Source of the DNA: UBA6016 sp041915365
GTDB taxonomy: Bacteria; Campylobacterota; Campylobacteria; Campylobacterales; UBA6016
Length of the DNA: 64,000 bases
Reading direction: 5' to 3'
Assembly: GCA_041915365.1 (NCBI GenBank)
Contig: JAYSBP010000004.1
Location: 1 to 64,000, forward strand
Under the pieces are notes generated by a model. It made no database searches. It saw nothing but the letters and a program-made list of their open reading frames with translations, and was not told the origin of the DNA. Of this stretch, positions 43,629-51,815 are shown piece by piece; the stretch's first letter is position 1; each line of letters begins with the position of its first letter. The position numbers and the translations under genes are program-made.

Positions 43629-44372
43629 TTAAAGCACGGGAGACAATCGATATCCAATGCCATAAATGCTAGTTACGGCACCATCTGGGAGTTTCTTGCG
43701 AAGACGCATCATCATTCCTTTGATATTTTCATAGTTTATATCTGCACCTTGAATATAAAAATGATTGATTATCTCATCATTGCTACAAACTTGTTCAAAC
43801 TTTAAACTAAGTATGTCAAGCAGATATATTTCATATTTACTCAAGGAAACTGTAGCACCATCGTTCGTGAGAAGCTTTTTCTCTTTATCCCATACTACGT
43901 TTTCACTGAATTGATATACATGAGTTGGTTTCGATACGATTGGTTTTGGCATAGCATTTATTTTTTTTGATACCAAATAAAGTGTATTAAGCATCTCTTG
44001 ATACTGCACGGGCTTGGTGATAAACTGTGCAACCCCGCAGTTTATGAGCGCAAGAAGATACTCGGTATCGGTATACGCCGATAGGATAACAATTGGTTGA
44101 CTCTCACGCAAAGCATAGAGAGCCGTAGTTAGTCCTATCCCGTCCATTCTTGGCATCTGTATGTCAGACATCACTATGTCGTAGTAAGAATTTCGAAGTT
44201 TATGGTATTGTTCGAACTTTTCGATGGCATCTATTCCATCGACGGCATAATCTACACGATAAAAATAATCCTCCAATAAATCCACCATACGCGTACGCAA
44301 CCCATCATCATCTTCGACAATCAAAATGGATAGACGCTTTGTTTCCTTGCAAATACTTTGTTCATCAATCAT
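43629..44372 (-). CDS. OmpR-family response regulator
   Basis: The receiver domain (about residues 12-130) has an acidic pocket in IVEDDDG (near 20-22), phosphoacceptor Asp70 (VMSDIQMPRMDG) and Lys120 (FITKPV). The C-terminal part (150-247) is a winged-helix DNA-binding domain with the VSLSKYEIYLLDIL and GYRLSP segments of the OmpR/PhoB class. It is the last gene of a five-gene cassette, 21 bases after the CHASE2 kinase, its obvious partner. Its targets are unknown. Confidence 0.93.
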   Translation of the reverse strand: MIDEQSICKETKRLSILIVEDDDGLRTRMVDLLEDYFYRVDYAVDGIDAIEKFEQYHKLRNSYYDIVMSDIQMPRMDGIGLTTALYALRESQPIVILSAYTDTEYLLALINCGVAQFITKPVQYQEMLNTLYLVSKKINAMPKPIVSKPTHVYQFSENVVWDKEKKLLTNDGATVSLSKYEIYLLDILSLKFEQVCSNDEIINHFYIQGADINYENIKGMMMRLRKKLPDGAVTSIYGIGYRLSPVL

Positions 44373-44393
44373 AAATCAAAACCTTTGTCTGTT

Positions 44394-46508
44394 TCATACT
44401 TCATCAATTCGACGGCATGTTTTGTCATTGTTTGCTAAAAGCGGAATCGACACTACAAACATCGCCCCATATTCCGCATTGAATACTTCTATTTTTCCGG
44501 CCATCTTGGTTTGTATGATTGCTTTTGATATATAAAGACCGACCCCGCTCCCTTTTCCTTCGGCTTTTGTGGTGAAATGAGGCTCAAAAATTCGCCCCAT
44601 CTCATCATCTGCAATGCCGCCGCCGTTATCTGTCATGGTCAATACTGCATTATTTACATCCATAGAAAGCCGAATCTGAATTATTGGATTCATTCTATTG
44701 TTTTCCATCAGTGCATCACGGGCATTTTGAAGCAGATTGACCACTACCTGCTTGAACTCGCTCGGCGATCCCATTACCGTCAACGCTACTTTGGCATAGA
44801 TTACGTCAACGATAATCCCGTTGGAACCAAGCATGGCCTTCAAAAGACTTAACGACTCTTTTACGGAGCTATTAAGATCGAACGGTATATTTTTTCTATC
44901 TGGCTTAAGAAAGTTTCTAAAATCGTCAATAGTTTGGGACATAAACAAGATTTGCTCCATTGCTTCCGAACTCATTTTACCCATATATGGCGCATCTAAT
45001 TTTTTTTTGTAAAACGCAACCTCCGCATCCTGCACAATCATTCCCAGCAGATTAAGCGGTTGACGCCACTGATGCGCAATATTATCAATCATCTCCCCCA
45101 TCGCCGCAAGTTTTGACTGCTGGTATAGCATTGCCTTTTGGTATTCAATTTCGTTCTCGCTTTGACTCAAAGCTGTTTGCAAATGCTGTTTTTGCATATC
45201 TGAACGTTGCAGCCTATCGATAAAAACTTTCTTATTACGGTAATCGATAACAAACATCAGAAGAGCCAAAACAAACAGTAATGTGGAAAGAGGAATGATA
45301 AAAAATCCTATCGATAAATAAATGTGGTACTGCCAAGCAGCATAAGTTACAAGCAGTGTCAATGAGCAAGCTATAATGTAAACAATTACGACACTAAGAT
45401 ATCGTTTTCTAATCATCTGCAAAAGCAAAAACAATCCTACCGCAAACGATAATATAAAATTTAACGTTCTATATAAAAGCGGTTGAACACCGAGGTCGTT
45501 ATTTAGAATATTTTCAAGCAAAGTGGTATGTATAAAGACACCCGATCGAACTGAACCGTCACTCAACGTGTAGGTACTATCAAGTCCGAGCGCCGTAGAG
45601 CCTATCAGAACATATTTGTCTCTCAGTCTACCGCCGTCAACGACTCCATTCAAAATATCAACCGCTGAGATTCTTTCGTGCTTCTCAAACGGATAAAAAT
45701 TCAAAAGCGCTTCCGCATGCTTATCCACAAAAAAACGGTGCTTGTCTATACCCAACTCCATACCTCCGAAAAAAGCGGATGTTGTATCAGAGTGCATACC
45801 AAGGCCAGATGATGTAATGGCAGCGATGCCGAGCGTTGGAATCCATATCTCTTGATGTTTTAGCGCCATCGGCAAACGTCTCAATATCCCGTCTTCGTCA
45901 GCTTCAGCATGTATATGTCCTATACTCTGAGATTTATCTTGAAAAATACGCAGACTACATACCATATCATCAAGTGCATATAAGCTTGCATTTTTGAGCT
46001 CGTCTGCAACCGTTACGGTGTTTGGTAGAATGCATGCGCTACCACGTATATCCTTGTTTGAAAATACTGGCAATACGACCGGCGAGTGATGAATCACATC
46101 AGACAAGATAGAGTCGTTGTCTTGCAGCTCTTGCGGTAGTCCGCTGATTGTAATCTTATGATTTAACACAGTGTCGTAAAAACCTCGAAGAGTTGACGGG
46201 GACGTTCTATCGGGCTCAGAAAAAACCATATCCAAAGCGATTGCTTTTGGCTTATTTGATGCGATACTATCAATCAGTTTTGCGGTAATCATTCTGGGCC
46301 AAGGCCATTGCCCAAGCTCTCTAAGACTTTTATCGTCAATTTCGACAACCACTGTTGACATAGGAGCACTAGAAGATGGAAGTATTTGAGTAAAACGGTC
46401 GTAAAACTTATAATCCAGATATGCGAGTAGCGGGCTGCTCCACCATAAAAAATACAACGAGGTCGTAAAAAATAACGACCCGAGAATTACAACCCACTTT
46501 TTTTTCAT
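44394..46508 (-). CDS. CHASE2-domain sensor histidine kinase
   Basis: This is a membrane sensor kinase of 704 residues. Residues 5-23 are an N-terminal membrane anchor, 28-335 an extracytoplasmic CHASE2 domain (VVVEIDDKSLRELGQWPWPR; DKYVLIGSTALGL), and 345-421 three closely packed membrane helices. A coiled coil at 430-465 leads to the kinase core with phospho-His479 (IDNIAHQWRQPLN), N box NLLQNARDAL (591-600), DNGGGI (627-632) and GKGSGVGL. The HisKA type matches the HQWRQPL class common in Campylobacterota. The ligand is unknown; the neighbours suggest an envelope signal. Confidence 0.93.
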   Translation of the reverse strand: MKKKWVVILGSLFFTTSLYFLWWSSPLLAYLDYKFYDRFTQILPSSSAPMSTVVVEIDDKSLRELGQWPWPRMITAKLIDSIASNKPKAIALDMVFSEPDRTSPSTLRGFYDTVLNHKITISGLPQELQDNDSILSDVIHHSPVVLPVFSNKDIRGSACILPNTVTVADELKNASLYALDDMVCSLRIFQDKSQSIGHIHAEADEDGILRRLPMALKHQEIWIPTLGIAAITSSGLGMHSDTTSAFFGGMELGIDKHRFFVDKHAEALLNFYPFEKHERISAVDILNGVVDGGRLRDKYVLIGSTALGLDSTYTLSDGSVRSGVFIHTTLLENILNNDLGVQPLLYRTLNFILSFAVGLFLLLQMIRKRYLSVVIVYIIACSLTLLVTYAAWQYHIYLSIGFFIIPLSTLLFVLALLMFVIDYRNKKVFIDRLQRSDMQKQHLQTALSQSENEIEYQKAMLYQQSKLAAMGEMIDNIAHQWRQPLNLLGMIVQDAEVAFYKKKLDAPYMGKMSSEAMEQILFMSQTIDDFRNFLKPDRKNIPFDLNSSVKESLSLLKAMLGSNGIIVDVIYAKVALTVMGSPSEFKQVVVNLLQNARDALMENNRMNPIIQIRLSMDVNNAVLTMTDNGGGIADDEMGRIFEPHFTTKAEGKGSGVGLYISKAIIQTKMAGKIEVFNAEYGAMFVVSIPLLANNDKTCRRIDEV

Positions 46509-46513
46509 AAATG

Positions 46514-47110
46514 TCAGCGTACAATCACTTCAACACGACGATTTTTAGGCTCAGGCACACCGTCTTTTTCCGGAACTAATGGGTCATTTTTGCCGTATGA
46601 TACGATAGAGCTTCTCTTTAGCGTAACATTACGCTCTAGAAGATATTTTTTAACAGCCTCAGCTCTATCTAAACCCAAAATATAATTTTTATCTGCGTCG
46701 CCAACGCTATCAGAATGACCTATTATGTCAACCGCAGCCGGCTCTCTAGATTTAATCACTCGAATTAGCTCGTCAATTTGATTTTTTGACTCATCCGTAA
46801 GCTCTGCCGTAGCCGATTCAAAATAAAACAGCATAGATATTGGCTTTGCAGGAAGTATATTGAGCTGATCCGCATATCTTTTTAATATCTCGTCCGAATC
46901 GGCTTTTTTTGCCGCTGACGGCTGTTTGTCTGGTGCAGCCATTGTGGTATATTCATATGGCTTATCTACGGTTACTGCCCCTGCCTTGGTTTCAACAACG
47001 ACAGCATTACTGCTCGAATTATTATCCAGCAAGATGACCGTTGTTTTTGGCTGCGAATACAAGAAAGGGAGTATCAAAAGAACTCCAGTCCAAACAAAAA
47101 ATACTCCCAT
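46514..47110 (-). CDS. OmpA-domain protein with N-terminal membrane anchor
   Basis: This 198-residue protein has one hydrophobic N-terminal helix (about 3-18), a low-complexity linker (20-75) and a C-terminal OmpA/MotB peptidoglycan-binding domain (about 85-198). The domain has the signature IIGHSDSVGDADKNYILGLD, RAEAVKKYLLE and the terminal NRRVEVIV. No signal-peptidase site is obvious, so it is probably tethered to the inner membrane and reaches the wall. It lies two bases after the FecR gene and five before the CHASE2 kinase. Confidence 0.9.
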   Translation of the reverse strand: MGVFFVWTGVLLILPFLYSQPKTTVILLDNNSSSNAVVVETKAGAVTVDKPYEYTTMAAPDKQPSAAKKADSDEILKRYADQLNILPAKPISMLFYFESATAELTDESKNQIDELIRVIKSREPAAVDIIGHSDSVGDADKNYILGLDRAEAVKKYLLERNVTLKRSSIVSYGKNDPLVPEKDGVPEPKNRRVEVIVR

Positions 47111-47112
47111 TT

Positions 47113-47535
47113 CTAATCAGCCTCTATAATAAATTTAGTGCCACGGATTCCAATAATCCCCTGCGGGACTTTTATGTGCACTTTTTTTGGCGCCAACTTT
47201 CCAATTTTTCCAGATTCAAATACGGCTCTTCCTTTTTGGAGGGCAATATCGAAATGAAAATTTTTTTGCGACGGCTCAAATAAAAAATCATCTATTGAAA
47301 AAAGACTCTCTGGGCCAATGGATATCCGTGTTCCATCATTGAATGAAACCCCGATATTTGTATTTTTATCAGTCTCAATCTTATCGCCGTTGAAAAGATA
47401 GTCGCCCTGCTTAACCGCCTGAAGTGAACTATCCCTTTTTACGGTTGCACTACCTTTAATACTTTTAACAAAAGCAACGGGTTCGGCACCAAATACACAC
47501 AATACCAAACTCATAATCATAATAGATATTTTCAC
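47113..47535 (-). CDS. Small secreted FecR-domain protein
   Basis: The 140-residue protein has a signal peptide (about 1-16, ending CVFG) and then a single FecR domain: a low-complexity start, GDYLFNGDKIETDKNTNIGV, GTRISIGPESLFSI, and a C-terminal KVPQGIIGIRGTKFII segment. It lacks the membrane helix and sigma-binding part of the true FecR anti-sigma factor, so it is likely a periplasmic binding module. It starts at GTG with AAAGGAAAG upstream. FecR domains beside CHASE2 sensors are a known recurring association. Confidence 0.87.
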   Translation of the reverse strand: MKISIMIMSLVLCVFGAEPVAFVKSIKGSATVKRDSSLQAVKQGDYLFNGDKIETDKNTNIGVSFNDGTRISIGPESLFSIDDFLFEPSQKNFHFDIALQKGRAVFESGKIGKLAPKKVHIKVPQGIIGIRGTKFIIEAD

Positions 47536-47549
47536 CGCAACTTTCCTTT

Positions 47550-48341
47550 TTATCTTATAACTGCCAACTGGGTATTTATCTGTATTTTAGGGGCTAGATG
47601 CTTATCCGCAAGCTCATAAAAATATTTATAATCTCCAGTACTAGCAAGAATATGAAATGTCTCCAATATGTGAAGTTTTCCTTTTATGACGCTATACTCT
47701 TTTTTCTTTGTTGGAAATTTAGCAAGAACATCCATTAATTGCTTGGCTTTATCTACGCGTTCTCCATCTATCTCTTTTTCACAACTTTTAATTATATTTT
47801 GGGCCATATTCTCGGCCGTTGAATACTCTTCGCTGTTTACAAGTGCTGGGAATTTGCTTGCAATGTCAAAAAAAGATGCGAAGTCCCTCTTGGTTAAAGC
47901 ATTCTTGAATCTCAATAAAACATCAGGATGTTTTAGTATCAACTGTGTCATCGGCACTTTCTCAGGTATCCCCGCAAACGGTTTCAAAAGTTCCAAAACA
48001 ACTGTTTTCGAAGCCTGCCCGGATGACAACTTGGACAATATGGAGGATATATTTTTTTTCCATATTTTCTCAGCAGCCAAATAATAATCTGAGCGCTTAA
48101 ACACTTCGTATTTTCCAGCCATATGATAAACAGCCTTATAATCTGAGTTTTCATATGCAAGCCTAAAACTTTTATAGTGAACGTAGTTTCGCAGGGTCGT
48201 ATCAGAAATTTTTTTATAGTACGGAAAACTATCAAACTTTTTTAAAAGCGTTTTCGCTTCACCAAAATTACCCTCTAAAAGCAAGACATTAGCTTTGGCA
48301 TAAGCATCGTCCCAATCGCTATTACGATATTCGACTACCAT
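47550..48341 (-). CDS. Conserved hypothetical, all-helical repeat-like protein
   Basis: I do not recognise this 263-residue protein. It has no signal peptide or membrane helix from the chosen start. It reads as consecutive amphipathic helices, with TPR-like stretches such as AYAKANVLLLEGNFGEAKTL and a second half rich in FDIASKFPALV and YFYELADKHLAP patterns, suggesting a helical solenoid. I chose the ATG at 48341 for its strong GAGGAG site; the frame continues upstream to 48407 without one. It is the first gene of the FecR-OmpA-CHASE2 cassette, with a 14-base gap to fecR. Confidence 0.7.
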   Translation of the reverse strand: MVVEYRNSDWDDAYAKANVLLLEGNFGEAKTLLKKFDSFPYYKKISDTTLRNYVHYKSFRLAYENSDYKAVYHMAGKYEVFKRSDYYLAAEKIWKKNISSILSKLSSGQASKTVVLELLKPFAGIPEKVPMTQLILKHPDVLLRFKNALTKRDFASFFDIASKFPALVNSEEYSTAENMAQNIIKSCEKEIDGERVDKAKQLMDVLAKFPTKKKEYSVIKGKLHILETFHILASTGDYKYFYELADKHLAPKIQINTQLAVIR

Positions 48342-48393
48342 TTGGATGCTCCTCACAACACTGTTGGTCATTAAAATTTTGGAAGATGTGAAA

Positions 48394-48399
48394 ATTATA
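48394..48399 (-). promoter_or_regulatory. Probable promoter (-10) of the CHASE2 cassette
   Basis: The minus strand reads TATAAT, 53 bases before the first cassette gene (ATG at 48341), in the 160-base divergent region with tal. No promoter-like sequence is evident in the short gaps between the five cassette genes. Confidence 0.55.
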
Positions 48400-48472
48400 A
48401 ATAGCAATAGTTTCTGAAAGGTATCAATTTTTAAAAAATTTTGTCTCGCTAAAAATAAAAAAACTTTTTTGC

Positions 48473-48478
48473 TAAAAT
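48473..48478 (+). promoter_or_regulatory. Probable -10 of tal
   Basis: TAAAAT preceded by a T-tract and TTGC lies 24 bases before the tal ATG, with AAAAAAGG as ribosome-binding site in between. Confidence 0.45.
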
Positions 48479-48501
48479 GAAAACAAAAAAGGCAATTTAT
48501 T

Positions 48502-49470
48502 ATGTTCGTAAAAGATATAAACTTCTCACTTTGGCTTGATTTTATCGAGAGAGACTACATCAAAAACGAGTTTAGAAAACTGATAAAAAACGGCGAAGTC
48601 AACGGCGCAACAAGCAATCCTGCGATTTTTAAAAACGCAATACTGACAAGTCCAGCATACAAAAGCAGACTTGTCGAGCTAGATGGCAAAAGCGCAAAAG
48701 AAAAATACGAGACATTGGCAAAAGAGGATATTAAGGCAGCGGCACAGGCCCTAAGACCGCTATACGACAACGGCGATGACGGATTTGTAAGCATAGAGAT
48801 AGACCCTTTCTTGTCGGCATCGGTCGAGGATAGCGTAGCCGAGGGAGTCAGGTTGTTTGAAGAGATAAATGAGCCAAATGTCATGATAAAAGTGCCCGCA
48901 ACAAAAGAGGGATACAAAGTCATTGAAGAACTAGCAAAAAGAGAGATAAACGTCAATGCAACGCTGATATTTGGGCTTGAACAGACAAGAGGGGTGATGG
49001 ATGCCATCAAAGCAAGTGGGGCAAAAAAAGCAAAATTTGTAATCTCCGTATTCGTAAGCCGTTTTGACAGGACGTTAAATCCATCTCTTCCGAATAATCT
49101 AAAAAATAGAGTAGGCATAATGGGTGCGGCCGCTCACTACAACCTAGTGGAGAGCTACAATTTGCCAAACGTCAAAACTCTCTTTGCAAGCACGGGAGTC
49201 AAAGGGGATGACCTTGCGGCTCATTATTATGTGGATGAATTAATAGCTCCAAATTCTGTAAATACGGCGCCTCTTGACACGGTGGCGGCAGCAATGGCCA
49301 ATAGCGCAAGAAAAGCCAAACTTCCGATAGCACAAAGTGAAATTGATATGTTTTTCAGCGAGCTAAAAGCGGCTGGGGCCGATTTTGAAAAAACATGTGA
49401 CGAACTTTTGGCAGATGGGCTAAAGCAGTTTGAAGTGGCATTCAAAGAGATAATGGACGAACTAGCATAA
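48502..49470 (+). CDS. tal: Transaldolase
   Basis: This pentose-phosphate enzyme moves a dihydroxyacetone unit between sugars. The N-terminal GATSNPAIFKNAI and the Schiff-base lysine in NVMIKVPATKEGYKVIEEL are present, with VNATLIFGLEQ after it. At 322 residues it belongs to the longer transaldolase group (TalB/Tal type). pilT follows nine bases later. Confidence 0.95.
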   Translation: MFVKDINFSLWLDFIERDYIKNEFRKLIKNGEVNGATSNPAIFKNAILTSPAYKSRLVELDGKSAKEKYETLAKEDIKAAAQALRPLYDNGDDGFVSIEIDPFLSASVEDSVAEGVRLFEEINEPNVMIKVPATKEGYKVIEELAKREINVNATLIFGLEQTRGVMDAIKASGAKKAKFVISVFVSRFDRTLNPSLPNNLKNRVGIMGAAAHYNLVESYNLPNVKTLFASTGVKGDDLAAHYYVDELIAPNSVNTAPLDTVAAAMANSARKAKLPIAQSEIDMFFSELKAAGADFEKTCDELLADGLKQFEVAFKEIMDELA

Positions 49471-49479
49471 GGGGCAACA

Positions 49480-50652
49480 ATGGAGCAACAACAAAACTCT
49501 CAATTTGATGACAAACAGATACCTATACTAAAAACACATCTAAACAAATTAATAGAGCTAGGGGGGAGCGACCTGCATCTAAAGGCGCTCGGCAGACCGT
49601 TTGCGAGGGTCAACGGCGAGATGAACCCGATAAGTGAGGACGTACTCGGCAGAGACGATATGATGACGCTAGCAAAAGAGATGCTAAGGGGTAGGTTTGG
49701 CGAATTTGTCCAAACAAAAGAGATAGACCTCACGTTTCGCCTGAGCGACGACTATCGTTTCAGGGTTAATATGTTTTTCCAAAAAGATGGTGTCGGAATG
49801 GTGTTTAGAACTATTCCAGTAAAAATATTGACGGTCGACGAGTTGCAACTACCGGAGAGCGTCAAAGGCTTTAAGGAGGCGGAAAGGGGTCTCTTACTCG
49901 TGACTGGCGTTACTGGAAGCGGTAAATCTACAACACTTGCTGCAATCATCGATATGATAAATTCCCACAAAAAAAAGCACATAATTACGATAGAAGACCC
50001 GATAGAGTTTATCCATAAAGATAAAATGTCTATCCTAAACCAAAGAAGTATCGGTGAGGACAGCCTCTCTTTTGGCAATGCCCTGAGAAGTGCACTCCGT
50101 GAAGACCCAGACGTAATACTAGTCGGCGAGATGAGAGACCTTGAAACTGTGGAAATAGCATTGCACGCCGCAGAGACTGGGCACCTTGTGCTTTCTACGC
50201 TCCATACCGCGGACACCAAAGAGACTGTAAATAGAATAGTCGGGATGTTTCCCACAAATGAGCAAAATCGTATCAGGGGCGCGCTTTCAAGCGTACTTCA
50301 CGGGGTTTTGTCGCAACGACTTGTCAGAACAAAAACGGGCAAGAGAAGGGCGGCGGTAGAGATACTACTCAAAACTCCAAGAATTGCGGACATGATAAGG
50401 GAAAATAGGGACGGAGAGATAAAAGAGGCTCTAGCGGAAGGCAAAGAGATATACGGAACGCAGACTTTCGACCAAGCCTTGCTTGATTTGTATTATGAGG
50501 ATGCGATAAGCGAAGACGAAGCAATCAGAAACGCAACGAGCCCAGATAACCTCAAACTAACCATCCACGGCGTCAGCGGCGTAGGCGATAAGGTCAGAGG
50601 CTCAAAACTAGACAGTGAGCAAGAAGAATTACAAATAAAACTAAAAATTTAA
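49480..50652 (+). CDS. pilT: PilT-family twitching/retraction ATPase
   Basis: This is a GspE/PilT-superfamily hexameric ATPase. The N-terminal PAS-like domain (SDLHLKALGRPFARVNGEM) is followed by Walker A VTGVTGSGKSTTL (141-153), the Asp box ITIEDPIEF, Walker B ILVGEMRDLETVEIALHAAE and the His box HLVLSTLHT. The absence of the long zinc-binding N-terminal part of PilB, and the overall pattern, favour retraction (PilT/PilU). No pilin or PilB lies nearby, but PilM/N/O-like genes occur at 58-60 kb. Confidence 0.92.
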   Translation: MEQQQNSQFDDKQIPILKTHLNKLIELGGSDLHLKALGRPFARVNGEMNPISEDVLGRDDMMTLAKEMLRGRFGEFVQTKEIDLTFRLSDDYRFRVNMFFQKDGVGMVFRTIPVKILTVDELQLPESVKGFKEAERGLLLVTGVTGSGKSTTLAAIIDMINSHKKKHIITIEDPIEFIHKDKMSILNQRSIGEDSLSFGNALRSALREDPDVILVGEMRDLETVEIALHAAETGHLVLSTLHTADTKETVNRIVGMFPTNEQNRIRGALSSVLHGVLSQRLVRTKTGKRRAAVEILLKTPRIADMIRENRDGEIKEALAEGKEIYGTQTFDQALLDLYYEDAISEDEAIRNATSPDNLKLTIHGVSGVGDKVRGSKLDSEQEELQIKLKI

Positions 50653-50675
50653 ATTGGGGCTTATCTTAAGTTGTG

Positions 50676-50681
50676 TATAAT
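50676..50681 (+). promoter_or_regulatory. Probable promoter of rplY-pth-lptG
   Basis: TATAAT preceded by TGTG (extended -10 type) lies 33 bases before the rplY ATG; TTGGGG at 50654-50659 could be a -35. A GGGCT/AGCCC pair brackets it, with T-rich sequence after, and may form a pilT terminator over the same bases. Confidence 0.6.
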
Positions 50682-50713
50682 TTCAGCCCATTTTTATTTT
50701 TAAGGAAAACACA

Positions 50714-51250
50714 ATGCTAGAAGGCATACTTAGAGAGAGTATCGACAAGCAAACAGTAAAAAGCTTGAGACGAGATGGTTATCTAATCGCTAATATCTAC
50801 GGTAAAGGCGCTGAAAATACCCATTGTGCATTCAAAAAAACTGAATTCGTAAAATTCATCAAAAATAAACCGTCTTTGAAATTCAAAGTAAAAGTAGGCG
50901 GAAAAGAGCACGAAGTAATCATTCAAGATTATCAAAAAGATCCGGTAACTAGCGATCTTCTTCACGTAGACCTTAGAATCCTAAACTACGGCGAAGCTTC
51001 AATATTCTTAGTACCTGTAAAAACAACTGGAACACCTATCGGTCTAAAAAACAAAGGCGTTCTTATTATGAGCAAAAGAAGAATCAAGGTTAAATGTAAA
51101 CCTGAAAATCTTCCAGAGTCAATAACTGTTGATGTATCTGCTCTTGATGTTGGCAATACTGTTCTTGTAAGAGAACTTCCTGCGCTTGAGGGTGTAACCG
51201 TAAGACATCCTGGTTCTGACGCTGTAGTCGGCGTTATGAAGGCAAAATAA
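50714..51250 (+). CDS. rplY: 50S ribosomal protein L25 (TL5/CTC form)
   Basis: This protein binds 5S rRNA. At 178 residues it has the N-terminal L25 domain (MLEGILRESIDKQTVKSLRR to about 95) plus the C-terminal beta domain of the long CTC/TL5 form (ESITVDVSALDVGNTVLVRE). TTAAGGAAAACACA precedes the ATG. It leads the rplY-pth-lptG group that I recall from C. jejuni. Confidence 0.95.
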   Translation: MLEGILRESIDKQTVKSLRRDGYLIANIYGKGAENTHCAFKKTEFVKFIKNKPSLKFKVKVGGKEHEVIIQDYQKDPVTSDLLHVDLRILNYGEASIFLVPVKTTGTPIGLKNKGVLIMSKRRIKVKCKPENLPESITVDVSALDVGNTVLVRELPALEGVTVRHPGSDAVVGVMKAK

Positions 51251-51256
51251 TAAGCC

Positions 51257-51814
51257 TTGTGGCTAATAGTCGGACTGGGAAATCCCGGAAATAAATATCT
51301 TCACAATCGCCATAATGCCGGCTTTATGGCGATTGACAAACTACTAAACAAATTATCAACTACAAATATCACCAAAAAAGATTTTAAAGGCGAGCTTTGG
51401 CGAGCTGGCGACATATATCTACTAAAACCAACAACTTTTATGAACCTATCGGGGGAGAGTGTAGAGGTCGTTAAAAACTACTTTAAAATAGAAAACGTCA
51501 TAGCAATTCACGATGAGATAGAGCTTCCTATCGGGGCTATTAGATTCAAAAAAGGCGGTGGACATGCCGGACACAACGGTCTTCGCTCAATCGACAAACA
51601 CATTGGCGCCGATTATTACAGAGCAAGAGTTGGCATAGGCAAGCCCGAATACAAAGGGCAAGTGGCTGATTATTGCCTAAGCGACTTCACAAAGCAAGAA
51701 AAAGAGATAATTGAAGAGATATTGGACATTGCAGCGGAAGGTTCCTTGGAGCTGACAAAAAATGATTTAGCCACCGTATCCGGTAAATATACGAAAAACA
51801 TAAAGGCGCAATAA
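51257..51814 (+). CDS. pth: Peptidyl-tRNA hydrolase
   Basis: This enzyme recycles tRNA from stalled peptidyl-tRNA. It begins LWLIVGLGNPGNKYLHNRHNAGF, which holds the catalytic His, and continues with LLKPTTFMNLSGESV and DEIELPIGAIRFKKGGGHAGHNGLRS. It starts at TTG six bases after the rplY stop. Length 185 residues is typical. Confidence 0.95.
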   Translation: MWLIVGLGNPGNKYLHNRHNAGFMAIDKLLNKLSTTNITKKDFKGELWRAGDIYLLKPTTFMNLSGESVEVVKNYFKIENVIAIHDEIELPIGAIRFKKGGGHAGHNGLRSIDKHIGADYYRARVGIGKPEYKGQVADYCLSDFTKQEKEIIEEILDIAAEGSLELTKNDLATVSGKYTKNIKAQ

Positions 51815-51815
51815 A

